Shown: positions 7,837 through 17,457, numbered from the stretch's first letter. The stretch is DNA of 45,421 nucleotides from Betaproteobacteria bacterium (GCA_025356445.1 JANXSZ010000073.1:1-45421), one strand, 5' to 3'. Translations and numbers: made by a program. Notes: generated by a model not told the origin, from the sequence alone.

Positions 7837-8222
7837 CGTGGCAGTGTAGTCGCCGAATCTGCCCCGGGATCAACAGCTTCCAAGCTGCAATCACAACCAC
7901 GGCCAGCTGAAATCCAGCGACTGGCCAGACGTGGCAATCCCCATGCGACCAAAGGAACGATGCGCTGCAGCACGTTGGGCAAGCGATGGCTTAGCACCGC
8001 TTGCGCTTCACTCATGGCACCACAGCGGTAAATGTGCTGGTCAGCATCCCACCGCAGTGCGTCACACGCCCCGGTGCGTCGCCCCGTCAGCACCACGCCC
8101 AGTGGGCAAGGCTCAGTCAGACAGCAAACACCGCAGCCATTGCACGCCTGCCCCTCCAGTGGCTTGGGCGGTGCGGCAGACTCCATGTAGATGACGCGGT
8201 GAGAAGCTTGGCGAGGGGACAT
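7833..8222 (-). CDS. Small cysteine-rich protein, probable metal or Fe-S binding
   Basis: I do not recognise a characterised function. The 129-residue product has a tight cysteine cluster near residue 28 (CNGCGVCCLTEPCPLG), followed by GACDALRW and YRCGAM, which together could ligate an iron-sulfur cluster or zinc. The pattern recalls YkgJ-type CxxCxxCC proteins, though the match is loose. The rest is helical and basic, ending in a CDC pair. ATG at 8222 was chosen; a GTG two codons earlier and an ATG at 8186 are alternatives. Its stop overlaps the Nif3-like start (ATGA), which suggests translational coupling and perhaps a shared metal-related role. Confidence 0.75.
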   Translation of the reverse strand: MSPRQASHRVIYMESAAPPKPLEGQACNGCGVCCLTEPCPLGVVLTGRRTGACDALRWDADQHIYRCGAMSEAQAVLSHRLPNVLQRIVPLVAWGLPRLASRWISAGRGCDCSLEAVDPGADSATTLPR

Positions 8223-8302
8223 GGGCACAGCATAGCCCGACGGGCAGCCACCTACAATTTAGACGTCAATACCTTTCACACTAACCAGATAACAGCCTCA
8301 CC

Positions 8303-9472
8303 ATGCAACGCCTCTGGCAGATTTTTTCTCAAACTGTGACCATCTTGGTTGCGGCTTACTTCGTTACAGCCACGCTCAAGCCCGAGTGGCTTAACCGCCG
8401 CCCCTCAGTGGCTGGCTTGGTCGCTACCCTGGAGGCTCCCGCTACAACTTCCGTAGCAGCTCCCGCTGGCAGCTTGAGCGGTGCCGCCCGAAAAGCATCG
8501 CCAACGGTGGTCAGCATCAACACCAGCAAAACGGCCGCGCGTACCCCGCACAGCAACGACCCTTGGTTTAAGTTTTTCTTTGGCGAACAGGGTCAAGAGT
8601 CACAGACTGGGTTGGGCAGCGGTGTGATCGTCAGTGCAGACGGCTACATCCTCACCAACAACCATGTGGTTGAAGGCGCAGATGAAATTGAAGTCGTGCT
8701 GAACGACAGCCGCCGAGTCCAGGCCAAAGTGATCGGTACCGATCCCGACAGCGATCTGGCCGTGCTGAAAATTGCACTCGACAAATTACCCACCATCGTT
8801 CTGGGCAGCTCTGACGCGCTGCAAGTGGGCGATCAGGTACTGGCCATAGGCAATCCCTTTGGTGTGGGCCAAACCGTCACCAGCGGCATCGTGAGCGCAT
8901 TGGGTCGCAATCATTTGGGCATCAACACCTTTGAAAACTTCATCCAGACGGACGCGGCCATCAACCCCGGCAATTCGGGTGGCGCGCTGGTGGACGTGAA
9001 TGGCAACCTGCTGGGCATCAACACAGCGATCTATTCGCGGTCAGGCGGCAGCATGGGGATTGGTTTTGCGATACCCGTCTCCACCGCCAAGCAGGTGATG
9101 GAAGGCATTGTGAAAGACGGCCAAGTCACGCGTGGCTGGATTGGCGTGGAACCGCAAGACCTGTCCCCCGAATTGGCCGAAACTTTTGGCGTCAAGCCGC
9201 CCAAAGACAGTGAGAATGGGGCTCCTTTTGAAGGCGTCATCATCACCGGCGTGCTGCAAAATGGCCCTGCCGCACAGGCTGGCATCCAACCAGGAGATGT
9301 GATTACGGCAGTAGCTTCGCACAAAGTGCGCAATGTGTCGGAGCTGCTGTCGAACGTGGCCGCCCTCAAACCCGGCACAGCCGCACCATTTGAGCTGCTG
9401 CGCAAAGAGAAAATCATCACGCTAAAAGTATCGCCGGGCCTGCGCCCCAAAAGCAGAGCGGTGCAACGCTAA
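8303..9472 (+). CDS. HtrA/Do-family serine protease, membrane-anchored with one PDZ domain (DegS-like)
   Basis: This is an envelope quality-control protease of the S1C family, predicted to sit in the periplasm on an N-terminal membrane anchor (about residues 7-25). The catalytic triad is visible as His121 (LTNNHVV), Asp151 (DPDSDLAVLKI) and Ser225 (INPGNSGGAL). A single PDZ domain follows (about 270-375, GVLQNGPAAQAGIQPGDVITAV). One PDZ and an anchor instead of a cleavable signal make it DegS-like in layout; involvement in a sigma-E cascade is inference only. It is 389 residues long. No strong Shine-Dalgarno is seen. It is transcribed divergently from the cysteine-rich/Nif3/pdxA operon. Confidence 0.92.
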   Translation: MQRLWQIFSQTVTILVAAYFVTATLKPEWLNRRPSVAGLVATLEAPATTSVAAPAGSLSGAARKASPTVVSINTSKTAARTPHSNDPWFKFFFGEQGQESQTGLGSGVIVSADGYILTNNHVVEGADEIEVVLNDSRRVQAKVIGTDPDSDLAVLKIALDKLPTIVLGSSDALQVGDQVLAIGNPFGVGQTVTSGIVSALGRNHLGINTFENFIQTDAAINPGNSGGALVDVNGNLLGINTAIYSRSGGSMGIGFAIPVSTAKQVMEGIVKDGQVTRGWIGVEPQDLSPELAETFGVKPPKDSENGAPFEGVIITGVLQNGPAAQAGIQPGDVITAVASHKVRNVSELLSNVAALKPGTAAPFELLRKEKIITLKVSPGLRPKSRAVQR

Positions 9473-9493
9473 GGCTTTATTCAACAGAGCCCT

Positions 9494-10252
9494 CTAGCGG
9501 AACGCGTCCCACACCAGCTTGCACCCAGTCAAAAACATGCCGATGTAAACCATGCGGTAAAACAGCACAGGGTTGATGCGTTTGGCAATGCGCATGCCAA
9601 TCCACACCCCGACTGGAGCCAAGGGTAGCAACACCAGCGAGGTCGCAAAGCTGCGCCAGTCAAGCAGGCCCAGCAGGGCATAGGGAATCCATTTCGACAG
9701 ATTGATGAAGAAAAAGAAGAAGGCCATCGTCGCGGTAAACGTCAGCGGTGACAAGCGCAGCGGAATCACATAGGCGTTGATAGGCGGGCCACCGGCATGG
9801 GCGATAAAGCTGGTGAAACCTGATGTAGCAGTCAGCAGCGCACCCAGCCAGCGCGGCGGCGGTGGGCTGTCCGCCTTGGGCGGAAACAGCAGACGTTGCA
9901 CCAAAAACAGCAGCGTGACAGCACCCACAATGCCTGCCACCAAGTGCGCATCCAGCGCCTTGAACAGCAAGGCCCCAATGCATGTGCCCAGTAAGCCAAA
10001 AGGGATTAAAAACTTGAGCAGCGCTTTGTCGTAGTTATTGCGAAACGCAGCCAAGCCGAGCAGATCCATCACCAACAGCACCGGCATCAAAATCGCGGCA
10101 GCTTGGGGCACCGTGACGGCTAAGGCCATCATGGGCACAGCCAAAGAGCCAAAACCGGCGCCAAAACCACTTTTGCTGATGCCCAGCAGCAGCACAGCAG
10201 GAACGGCAACAGCGTAGAAATACGCGTCGCTAATCAAAGGAAAACTGCTCAA
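9494..10252 (-). CDS. TauE/SafE-family sulfite exporter-like permease
   Basis: This is an integral membrane protein of the TauE/SafE (DUF81) family, associated with export of sulfite, sulfoacetate or other organosulfur anions, although most members are uncharacterised. The 252-residue product has about eight hydrophobic segments. It shows the repeated family signatures GISKSGFGAGFGSLAVPMMA near the N-terminus and TSGFTSFIAHAGGPPINAYV in the middle. The only reasonable start is TTG at 10252, because no ATG precedes the first conserved helix. It converges with the HtrA gene. The neighbourhood gives no hint of its substrate. Confidence 0.88.
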   Translation of the reverse strand: MSSFPLISDAYFYAVAVPAVLLLGISKSGFGAGFGSLAVPMMALAVTVPQAAAILMPVLLVMDLLGLAAFRNNYDKALLKFLIPFGLLGTCIGALLFKALDAHLVAGIVGAVTLLFLVQRLLFPPKADSPPPPRWLGALLTATSGFTSFIAHAGGPPINAYVIPLRLSPLTFTATMAFFFFFINLSKWIPYALLGLLDWRSFATSLVLLPLAPVGVWIGMRIAKRINPVLFYRMVYIGMFLTGCKLVWDAFR

Positions 10253-10283
10253 AATAACACGTAGCTCTCAGGACAAATGATGA

Positions 10284-12803
10284 TCAAGGAGGAGGATTGG
10301 TCAACGTGTCGCGCAGGACAAGCTGCTCGGCAGCATCCATAGCTTGCTCAAACACCTCGTTCAAACCAGAAAGGGATTGAACTATCTTCACACCACCTTG
10401 TTGAATCAACTTGTCCAGCGAAGTGCGCGTCATCGACTGGTTTCGACCTGTCGCGGTGGTGAACATGAACATTGTGCCTTCCGCGCTGACCCAGACCAAC
10501 TGGGCGCGCATGAAACGGCCATCATGGGTGAAATCAACCCACGCCCCAAGGGGTATGGCGGAGGCTTCTGCCTCTGAAGGCAGGCTTTGCGCAACCAACG
10601 ATGCGTGACCCGAAGCGGCCACGGTAACTGGGTGCGCAAACGATAAGCTGGACGAGGGTGTGTGGCTAGGAAAATCAAAATCGCTCAGCAAAAAACCACT
10701 GACTTGGGCTTCGCTGGGCGCTAACCACACAGCAGAGGCAGCAGGCAATGCCACTGTGGCCAGCAAGTCAACAGGTGCAGGATTTACCGTCACCAAGGTT
10801 TTAGCCATCAAAGCTTTTTGGTGCAGCAGCATCAACGCATCAAAAAAACCATTGAGCGCCACTTGCGGGTACTCAATGGCCTTCATGCCGGTGCGCAAAC
10901 GGCTCAGCATGGCAGGAATCAACTTGACCAAACGGTTAGGGTCCGCTTTGGCCAACTCGGGGTGCACACTCCAGAACAAATCGGTTAATAACGCCGTATA
11001 TTGCTCGGCTTCAGACAAGGAAGACGCTGGTGCGCGGGCTTCTGCACCATACAAAGCTGCGCCCATGCTGTCACTGACCACAGAGGGCGCCAGGGCCATA
11101 AGCTGAGCCTGCGCAATCACCTGTGACCAAGGGCCAGTCGCAAACGCTACCACGGTGGAGGGCACCTCGGCGACATCAGCACGCGCACGAATCTCTTGCG
11201 CAATATGCAAAGCCAGCTGGTTGCGCTGGTCTGCACGGCGCAAGGTAGCAATGACCTGCGCTTGTTGAGCACGTTCAAGCTGCAGCTGCTCGTTCCAGAT
11301 TTGACTCAGGGTGCTCAGACAAAGTGAAAAGGGCTCAGCGCTTTCAATAGGCACATGCTGCAATTCATCAACAACCTGCCGCAGAGGTTGGAAAAAGAGC
11401 GAAAAGGCAGGGCTGTCTGCCGTTTCAAAACGGCTATTTTGTACAACAATGGCCTCTAACAGCTGCCGTGCAGGGTGTGCCTTGTCACTGAAGAATCGCG
11501 GATCGACCATCGCCAGCCGCAGCAAGGGTTGCTCGAAACGGCGCACCACCGCTTGCAGCGGGGCCAGTAACTGCGGGTTGCTGGCGATGTTGTCGATCAT
11601 CAAGGCGACCACCTCCAACCCCAGTAGCTGCCCAACGCCCCGGGCCTGCTGGCGCAAACCCATGTACAGCTCATTGCGCCCTAAACCGGCCAATTGGGTA
11701 GCCCCCAAAGGCAGGGGCTGGGTGTCCGCCAATTCGTCGGACATGCGATCAAACGGGCTGGCACGTGAGGCCAGGCGGCGCACCGGGGCACCACGCGCAG
11801 CCAGGCGATCCAGCGCTTGGTCCACCTGCTGCATCTCCTCTAGCGCTTCCAATGCAGCAGGCATGGTGTAGTCGAAGCTGGAGATTTGAAATTCGGTATC
11901 GTCCGTCTCGGCGCTCCTGTGCTGGCCCTTCGCGTTCAAACTATTCCCCGCCACACGGCTGCCAGTCTTGTGACCAGCCTTGTTACCCGCCACCAACCGC
12001 TTGATAAAGCGTACGGTATTCAGTTTTGAGTCTGTGCTGCGCGGGATAGCGGGAACGCCGTAGGCTGCAGGCTGCGTGTTGGCCGATTGCAGCAACAACA
12101 CGGCTTGCGCATAGGTCGCGCACAACGCTTTACCGAAACCAGGGCCTGTAAGTTGCCACCACACGAGGCGGACAGCAGGCGTCACAGGGATTTGCGCGAA
12201 CACCCACTCCAGCGCGCGGATATAAGCAGCGGGTCGCAGCGGATTGAAGTCTGGCTGCACAGATGCAAAACCTTGCACCGTGCTGATCAGCGCATCCAGT
12301 TCGGCCAACGGTGTTTCGGCGTCTATCACCGCGCTTTGCAGCGCATGGGCAACCGCCATTTGCATTTGAACCTGCGCATCGTCCATCAGCGCCAACGGGT
12401 CCGACCGCCGTACGCTGCGCGCAAGATGCTTGCCCGCCCCGTCATTCACAGCCGTTGAAAAAGTATGCCGTAGCGCTTCTGGAAAATGCGAACACAAGGC
12501 TGGGACGTGCTGGGTCAGCAGTGTGACGGCTTGCGCCAAAGCCGTTGTACGGTCACGGTTTGCAGCTGGGGTCAGCAAAGCCGGCTCCGCAGCTTGCACA
12601 TTGGCCAACGCAACGGCTTGAGACAACAAAACCGCCATCAACGCCTCGCTGGCTTCTGCAGCCTGTCGCAAACAGAGCTGAAAAATCGCGGTCTGCGCAG
12701 GTGTTGGTTGAGCAGGGGGGCGCACCCCAGAGGTGGTGCTAAAAGCCGTAGAAGCTGCGCCACTGGGGCGTAGTAATTGATCGGGCGACATGGCAAATCT
12801 CAT
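10284..12803 (-). CDS. DUF1631 family protein
   Basis: This large 839-residue protein belongs to the DUF1631 family, common in beta- and gammaproteobacteria and sometimes misnamed as thymidine phosphorylase. The function is unknown. The N-terminal two thirds are helical and Ala/Leu-rich. The C-terminal part contains the conserved small beta domain (LGAWVDFTHDGRFMRAQLVW, FMFTTATGRNQSMTRTSLD) that resembles a PilZ-like fold and could bind a nucleotide second messenger; this last point is inference. No signal peptide or membrane segment is seen, so it is probably cytoplasmic. Either ATG at 12803 or ATG at 12791 could be the start. The gene stands alone between the TauE permease and ettA. Confidence 0.85.
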   Translation of the reverse strand: MRFAMSPDQLLRPSGAASTAFSTTSGVRPPAQPTPAQTAIFQLCLRQAAEASEALMAVLLSQAVALANVQAAEPALLTPAANRDRTTALAQAVTLLTQHVPALCSHFPEALRHTFSTAVNDGAGKHLARSVRRSDPLALMDDAQVQMQMAVAHALQSAVIDAETPLAELDALISTVQGFASVQPDFNPLRPAAYIRALEWVFAQIPVTPAVRLVWWQLTGPGFGKALCATYAQAVLLLQSANTQPAAYGVPAIPRSTDSKLNTVRFIKRLVAGNKAGHKTGSRVAGNSLNAKGQHRSAETDDTEFQISSFDYTMPAALEALEEMQQVDQALDRLAARGAPVRRLASRASPFDRMSDELADTQPLPLGATQLAGLGRNELYMGLRQQARGVGQLLGLEVVALMIDNIASNPQLLAPLQAVVRRFEQPLLRLAMVDPRFFSDKAHPARQLLEAIVVQNSRFETADSPAFSLFFQPLRQVVDELQHVPIESAEPFSLCLSTLSQIWNEQLQLERAQQAQVIATLRRADQRNQLALHIAQEIRARADVAEVPSTVVAFATGPWSQVIAQAQLMALAPSVVSDSMGAALYGAEARAPASSLSEAEQYTALLTDLFWSVHPELAKADPNRLVKLIPAMLSRLRTGMKAIEYPQVALNGFFDALMLLHQKALMAKTLVTVNPAPVDLLATVALPAASAVWLAPSEAQVSGFLLSDFDFPSHTPSSSLSFAHPVTVAASGHASLVAQSLPSEAEASAIPLGAWVDFTHDGRFMRAQLVWVSAEGTMFMFTTATGRNQSMTRTSLDKLIQQGGVKIVQSLSGLNEVFEQAMDAAEQLVLRDTLTNPPP

Positions 12804-12981
12804 TACTTTGAACTGTTCGCCCTCGTGGGCGACTCCCTAAAGCATGTAGTTTGCACCTCAGCCAAGCCAACAAGTACGCCCTTTGTGGAAGGAATTCACA
12901 CTTTCACCAGTCCTCACTGAAAGAAAAGCCTTGGCATCGCTCCACAACAGTCACCGCTGATCACACACTACCCCACAGGCC

Positions 12982-14643
12982 TTATTTCAATGCCTTGTAA
13001 CGCATGCGTTTGGGCTTGGCACCCTCTTCACCCAGGCGCTTCTTCTTGTCAGCTTCATACTCTTGGTAGTTGCCGTCATAGAACGTCCAATGGCTGTCAC
13101 CTTCGCAAGCCAGGATGTGGGTGGCAATGCGGTCAAGGAACCAGCGGTCATGGCTGATGACCATGAGCGTGCCGGCGAATTCCAGCAACGCGTCTTCCAA
13201 CGCCCGCAGGGTTTCCACGTCCAGATCGTTGGAGGGCTCATCGAGCATCAGCACGTTACCACCTGCAATCAAAGTCTTGGCCAGGTGCAAACGCCCGCGC
13301 TCACCGCCGGACAGGGTACCCACGCGCTTTTGCTGGTCGGCACCGTTGAAATTGAAGCGACCGCAATAGGCACGGCTGGCCATTTGAAATTTGCCCACGT
13401 TCAGGATGTCCAGCCCGCCGGACACGTCTTCCCAGACGGTTTTTTCGTTTGCCAAATCGTCACGGTGCTGGTCAACGAAGGCCATCTTGACCGTGGAGCC
13501 GATTTTGACTTCACCAGAATCCGCCTTTTCGCGGCCTGCAATCATCTTGAACAGCGTGGATTTACCCGCGCCATTGGGACCGATGATACCGACGATGGCA
13601 CCCGCAGGAATTTTGAAACTCAGGTCATCAATCAGCACGCGGTCGCCAAAGGATTTGGTGACGTTTGTGAATTCAATCACTTCATGGCCCAGGCGCTCGG
13701 CTACGGGGATGAAGATTTCATTCGTCTCGTTGCGCTTTTGGTATTCAAAATCTGACAGCTCTTCAAAACGGGCCAAACGGGCCTTACTCTTGGCTTGACG
13801 GGCTTTGGGGTTTTGGCGCGACCATTCCAGCTCCTTTTTCAAAGCTTTGGCGCGGGCTTCTTCGCCCTTGTTTTCCTGCTCAAGACGGGCTTGCTTTTGC
13901 GTCAACCAGTCGCTGTAGTTACCCTTATAGGGAATGCCAGCGCCCCGATCGAGTTCCAGAATCCACTCGGCAGCGTTGTCAAGGAAATAGCGATCGTGGG
14001 TGATGGCAACCACGGTGCCCGAGTAACGCAGCAAAAACTGCTCCAGCCAATCCACCGATTCAGCATCCAAGTGGTTGGTCGGCTCGTCAAGCAACAGCAT
14101 GTCAGGCTTGGAGAGCAACAGTGTGCACAGCGCGACGCGGCGCTTTTCACCGCCGGACAGCACACCAATCACAGCATCCCACGGGGGCAGGCGCAGCGCA
14201 TCGGCGGCAATTTCAAGCTGGTGCTCCGAATCGGTGCCTGCAGTAGCGATGATGGCTTCCAACTCGGCCTGCTCGGCAGCCAGTGCGTCAAAGTCAGCGT
14301 TTTCTTCGCCGTAAGCGGAATAAACCTCTTCCAGGCGGGCTTTGGCGGTAAACACACGGCCCATGCCCGCTTCCACACTTTCGCGCACGGTTTGGGTAGG
14401 GTCAAGCTTGGGTTCCTGGGGCAGATAGCCGATGTTCAGGCCCGCCATCGGCTGGGCTTCGCCTTCAATTTCTTTGTCAAGACCCGCCATGATCTTGAGC
14501 AAGGTGGATTTGCCAGAGCCATTGGTACCCAGCACGCCAATTTTGGCACCGGGGAAGAAGCTCAAAGAGATGTCTTTAAGAATGTGGCGCTTGGGCGGCA
14601 CAATCTTGCCGACGCGGTTCATGGTAAATACGTATTGGGCCAT
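12982..14643 (-). CDS. ettA: Energy-dependent translational throttle protein EttA (ABC-F ATPase)
   Basis: EttA is a soluble ABC-F ATPase that binds the ribosomal E site and gates entry into elongation according to the ATP/ADP ratio. The 553-residue product has two ATP-binding cassettes: Walker A GTNGSGKST with signature LSGGEKRR, and GPNGAGKST with signature LSGGERGR. Walker B is LLLDEPTNHLD in the first and MLDEPSNDLD in the second. Between them is the basic, helical P-site tRNA interaction linker (ARFEELSDFEYQKRN). It ends KKRLGEEGAKPKRMRYKALK, as in other EttA proteins. The start used is ATG at 14643 (MAQYVFTMNRVGK), the conserved N-terminus; the upstream extension of 13 residues is not conserved. 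Confidence 0.95.
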   Translation of the reverse strand: MAQYVFTMNRVGKIVPPKRHILKDISLSFFPGAKIGVLGTNGSGKSTLLKIMAGLDKEIEGEAQPMAGLNIGYLPQEPKLDPTQTVRESVEAGMGRVFTAKARLEEVYSAYGEENADFDALAAEQAELEAIIATAGTDSEHQLEIAADALRLPPWDAVIGVLSGGEKRRVALCTLLLSKPDMLLLDEPTNHLDAESVDWLEQFLLRYSGTVVAITHDRYFLDNAAEWILELDRGAGIPYKGNYSDWLTQKQARLEQENKGEEARAKALKKELEWSRQNPKARQAKSKARLARFEELSDFEYQKRNETNEIFIPVAERLGHEVIEFTNVTKSFGDRVLIDDLSFKIPAGAIVGIIGPNGAGKSTLFKMIAGREKADSGEVKIGSTVKMAFVDQHRDDLANEKTVWEDVSGGLDILNVGKFQMASRAYCGRFNFNGADQQKRVGTLSGGERGRLHLAKTLIAGGNVLMLDEPSNDLDVETLRALEDALLEFAGTLMVISHDRWFLDRIATHILACEGDSHWTFYDGNYQEYEADKKKRLGEEGAKPKRMRYKALK

Positions 14644-14954
14644 TTTGAGTCTGAAGTGAAAACTGGGGGGCCGTTGCGGCACCGCTGTAGAGCGGGTTGG
14701 GCAGCGGCAAAACCCTGATTATCGGGCCTTGGCCGCCAGTCATGCGACAATATAGGTCATTGCAGCCTCCAGTTGCCTGCAATACCAGCATCTTCGCTGG
14801 GGGCCACGTTGCTCAAACCAAGGGTCGAATCATTCGGCCACAACATTCCGGTTTGGCAACACCGTCCCACCTTTGTATCTGTTTGCCAATCACTGGCTCG
14901 GTGTAAAAACGCCGTAGCGGGCAGACTCCCAGCGCCCCGGACGGGCGCATTCCT
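14644..14954. other. Gene-free divergent region between ettA and the DEAD-box helicase
   Basis: About 310 bases contain the promoters of two divergent genes. A possible sigma-70 promoter for the helicase is TTGGCC near 14729 with TATAGG 16 bases downstream near 14751. That would give a 5' leader of about 190 bases, long enough to fold; long leaders are common for cold-induced helicases. No convincing coding sequence or RNA gene was seen. Confidence 0.35.
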
Positions 14955-16856
14955 ATGAACTTTACTGAATTGAACCTGGCTCCTGCCATTTTGCAAGCCG
15001 TGCTTGAGCATGGTTACGAAACCCCTACGCCTATCCAGGCACAAGCGATCCCCGCTGTACTCGCAGGCCATGACCTGTTGGGTGGCGCACAAACCGGCAC
15101 CGGTAAAACGGCAGCCTTCACCCTGCCCCTGCTGCACAAGTTGGCTGTGGGTGAGCGCGTGAAAAACAAATTCGGTGGTATCGGTATCCGCGCCCTGGTG
15201 CTGACCCCTACCCGTGAACTGGCCGCACAGGTCGAAGAATCGGTACGCACCTACGGCAAGTACCTGGAACTCAAATCCACCGTCGTTTTTGGCGGTGTTG
15301 GCATGAACCCGCAAATCAGCAAGCTGCGCAGCGGTGTTGATGTGTTGGTCGCTACCCCAGGGCGTTTGCTCGATTTGCAACAACAAGGCATGCTGGACTT
15401 AGGCCAAGTACAGATCCTGGTGCTCGACGAAGCTGACCGCATGTTGGACATGGGCTTCATCCATGACGTGAAAAAAGTCCTCGCCGTGGTGCCCAAAGAC
15501 AAACAAAGTCTGCTGTTCTCGGCCACCTTCAGCGATGAAATCCGCGATTTGGCCGATACCTTGCTCAAGAACCCCCAAAGCATCCAGGTCACACCGCGCA
15601 ACACCACGGTGCAGCGCATCACGCAAACGATTCACCCTGTGGGTCGGTCTAAAAAGAAGGCCCTGCTCGCACACATTATCCAGGAGCACAACTGGAGCCA
15701 GGTGCTGGTGTTCACGCGTACCAAATTTGGCGCGAACAACGTGGCCGAGTTCCTGACTAAAAACGGCATTCAGGCGATGGCACTGCACGGCAACAAGAGC
15801 CAGAGCGCCCGCACGCAAGCCTTGCAAGGCTTCAAGAATGGTGACATCCGGGCACTGGTAGCTACAGATATTGCAGCGCGCGGCATTGATATTGACGAGC
15901 TGCCACACGTCGTCAATTATGAAATTCCGAACGTCAGCGAAGACTATGTTCACCGCATTGGCCGTACCGGCCGCGCTGGCAACAGCGGCGAAGCGGTCAG
16001 CTTGGTCTGCATGGACGAAGAAGGCTTCATGCAAGACATCGAGCGCTTTACCAAGCAGGAAATCCAGGTCGTCATGGTTGAAGGTTTTGGCCCTGAGCCA
16101 GGCGAAAAAGGCGAGCCTATCGCCATGGGCCGCCAAACCATTTGGGGCGGTGCCGGTAAAGCCCCCAGCCGCGATGTGATGGCTGCAGCCGCCAAAGCAG
16201 CACGCAGTGAAATGCTGCTGCGCGTTCGTGAAAAGAAAGCCACATCTGGAGATGCTGGCGGTGGACGTGGTGGTCGCCCGCAAGGTGGCGGTGGCGGACG
16301 CAGTGCGAATGCGGGCAACGGCGGCGGTAACGCTGGCGGTTATGGCGGCGGCAATGGTGGTAACGGCGGTAATGGCGGAGGTAACGGTGGCGGGAATCGC
16401 CCTGCCCGCGCCAGCCAACCTCGTGGCCCAGCGGGCTTTAACAGCGGTGGCAATGGTGGCGGCGGTTACGGCGGTAATGGCGGCGGTGCTCGCGGTAACG
16501 GTGGTGGCAATGGCGGAGGTCAAGGCGGCTACGGTGGCGGTCACAGCAACCCACGTCCAGCCCCCAGCGGCATCGAACACATTCCTGACCCGTTGCGCAC
16601 CAGCGTAGACAGCATGGCAGAACGTGGCCGTAACGCCAACCGTGGCGCACGCAGCTTCGGCGGCGGTGGCGCAGGCGGCGGCGGTGGACGTGGTTATGGC
16701 GGCGGCAACGGTGGCGGTAATGGCAACACAGGAGGCGGCAATGGTGGAGGCTACGGCGGCGGCGGTGGTGGCAACGGTGGCGGCGCGCACCGCTCTGGTG
16801 GCGGGGGCTACGGGTCTCGTGGGACGGGAAATCCTAACAAGACTTTCGGCCGATAA
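14955..16856 (+). CDS. rhlE: RhlE-type DEAD-box RNA helicase with long Gly/Asn-rich tail
   Basis: This ATP-dependent RNA helicase of the RhlE group is likely involved in ribosome assembly and RNA turnover. The core is complete: Q motif with TPIQAQAIP, Walker [19 protein letters not shown] box [16 protein letters not shown] in LFSATFS, and the C-terminal [10 protein letters not shown]. From about residue 430 a low-complexity tail of roughly 200 residues follows, built of GGN/GGG/GGY units with scattered RGG. It is interrupted near 530-568 by a conserved-looking stretch ([19 protein letters not shown]). The last 22 residues ([14 protein letters not shown], then NPNKTFGR) are read from DNA that, one frame over, encodes the nucleotide-binding loop of the next gene. 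The gene may therefore have lost its own 3' end. Confidence 0.93.
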   Translation: MNFTELNLAPAILQAVLEHGYETPTPIQAQAIPAVLAGHDLLGGAQTGTGKTAAFTLPLLHKLAVGERVKNKFGGIGIRALVLTPTRELAAQVEESVRTYGKYLELKSTVVFGGVGMNPQISKLRSGVDVLVATPGRLLDLQQQGMLDLGQVQILVLDEADRMLDMGFIHDVKKVLAVVPKDKQSLLFSATFSDEIRDLADTLLKNPQSIQVTPRNTTVQRITQTIHPVGRSKKKALLAHIIQEHNWSQVLVFTRTKFGANNVAEFLTKNGIQAMALHGNKSQSARTQALQGFKNGDIRALVATDIAARGIDIDELPHVVNYEIPNVSEDYVHRIGRTGRAGNSGEAVSLVCMDEEGFMQDIERFTKQEIQVVMVEGFGPEPGEKGEPIAMGRQTIWGGAGKAPSRDVMAAAAKAARSEMLLRVREKKATSGDAGGGRGGRPQGGGGGRSANAGNGGGNAGGYGGGNGGNGGNGGGNGGGNRPARASQPRGPAGFNSGGNGGGGYGGNGGGARGNGGGNGGGQGGYGGGHSNPRPAPSGIEHIPDPLRTSVDSMAERGRNANRGARSFGGGGAGGGGGRGYGGGNGGGNGNTGGGNGGGYGGGGGGNGGGAHRSGGGGYGSRGTGNPNKTFGR

Positions 16857-17457
16857 GCGCTACAGCGCTGTTCACTGCATCGGGCGACGACCTCTGTCGC
16901 CTGAGCTGCTGAAATCCCCTTACAAGGGCTGCAAAATTTCATCGCACACGGTGGATTTTGCAGACCCGTCAAATTGGCCTCCTCTGCCTCTGGTAGACGA
17001 GGTCTTTATTGCGTTGGGCACCACGATTGCACAAGCAGGCAGTCAAGCGGCTTTCCGCGCCGTTGATTTAGACGCTGTAGTGGCTGTAGCGATTGCTGGA
17101 CGTGCTTTAGGCGCTACACAATTAGGAGTCGTCAGTACCATGGCCGCGAATCGGTTATCGCTGGTGTTCTACAACCGAATCAAAGGCCAAATGGAGGAAG
17201 CCGTCAGTGCGTTGGGCTACACCACCGTGGTCCTGGCCCGGCCTTCCTTGCTGGCAGGCGAGCGCACGACGACCGGGCAAACGGCACGGCGCGGCGAGAA
17301 AATGGGTTTGGTCGCCATGGCGATGTTCAAACCGCTGATTCCAGTGAACTACCGCGCTGTGGCCGTGGGAGATGTGGCGCAAGCACTGATTCACCAAGTA
17401 CAGGCAGGCAAGCCAGGGCGGCAAGTGCTGCTGTCAGGCGCGTTGCAAAGCAGCTGA
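16741..17457 (+). CDS. NAD(P)H-binding Rossmann-fold oxidoreductase, 5' end overlapping the helicase gene
   Basis: This is a member of the atypical short-chain dehydrogenase / HTATIP2-like NAD(P)-binding family; the substrate is unknown. The core begins [17 protein letters not shown], the dinucleotide-binding loop, followed by IGRRP, the [20 protein letters not shown] segment, GVVSTMAAN and [13 protein letters not shown]. The C-terminal half reads RPSLLAGER and [16 protein letters not shown]. The best start is ATG 16741, preceded at five bases by a perfect AGGAGG (16730-16735) that lies inside the helicase Gly-codon tract; this gives 238 residues, with about 15 Ala/Val-rich residues before the core. 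It overlaps the helicase by 116 bp in another frame. The normal start codon of the family is absent, which suggests that a deletion joined the two genes. Confidence 0.85.
   Translation: MVEATAAAVVATVAARTALVAGATGLVGREILTRLSADKRYSAVHCIGRRPLSPELLKSPYKGCKISSHTVDFADPSNWPPLPLVDEVFIALGTTIAQAGSQAAFRAVDLDAVVAVAIAGRALGATQLGVVSTMAANRLSLVFYNRIKGQMEEAVSALGYTTVVLARPSLLAGERTTTGQTARRGEKMGLVAMAMFKPLIPVNYRAVAVGDVAQALIHQVQAGKPGRQVLLSGALQSS

Noticed and set aside
14757-15386. A 209-codon minus-strand frame covering the helicase leader and 5' end
   Set aside because: It overlaps the conserved helicase motifs on the other strand and shows no protein family features.
16624-16740. A longer N-terminus for the Rossmann oxidoreductase, adding about 39 Ala/Val-rich residues
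   Set aside because: The extension is simply the helicase Gly repeats in another frame; the ATG at 16741 has a perfect Shine-Dalgarno and gives a family-like length.
15399-16790. A 463-codon Ala/Thr-rich open frame antisense to the helicase
   Set aside because: It is produced by the G-rich repeat tract read backwards; it has no recognisable fold or ribosome site.
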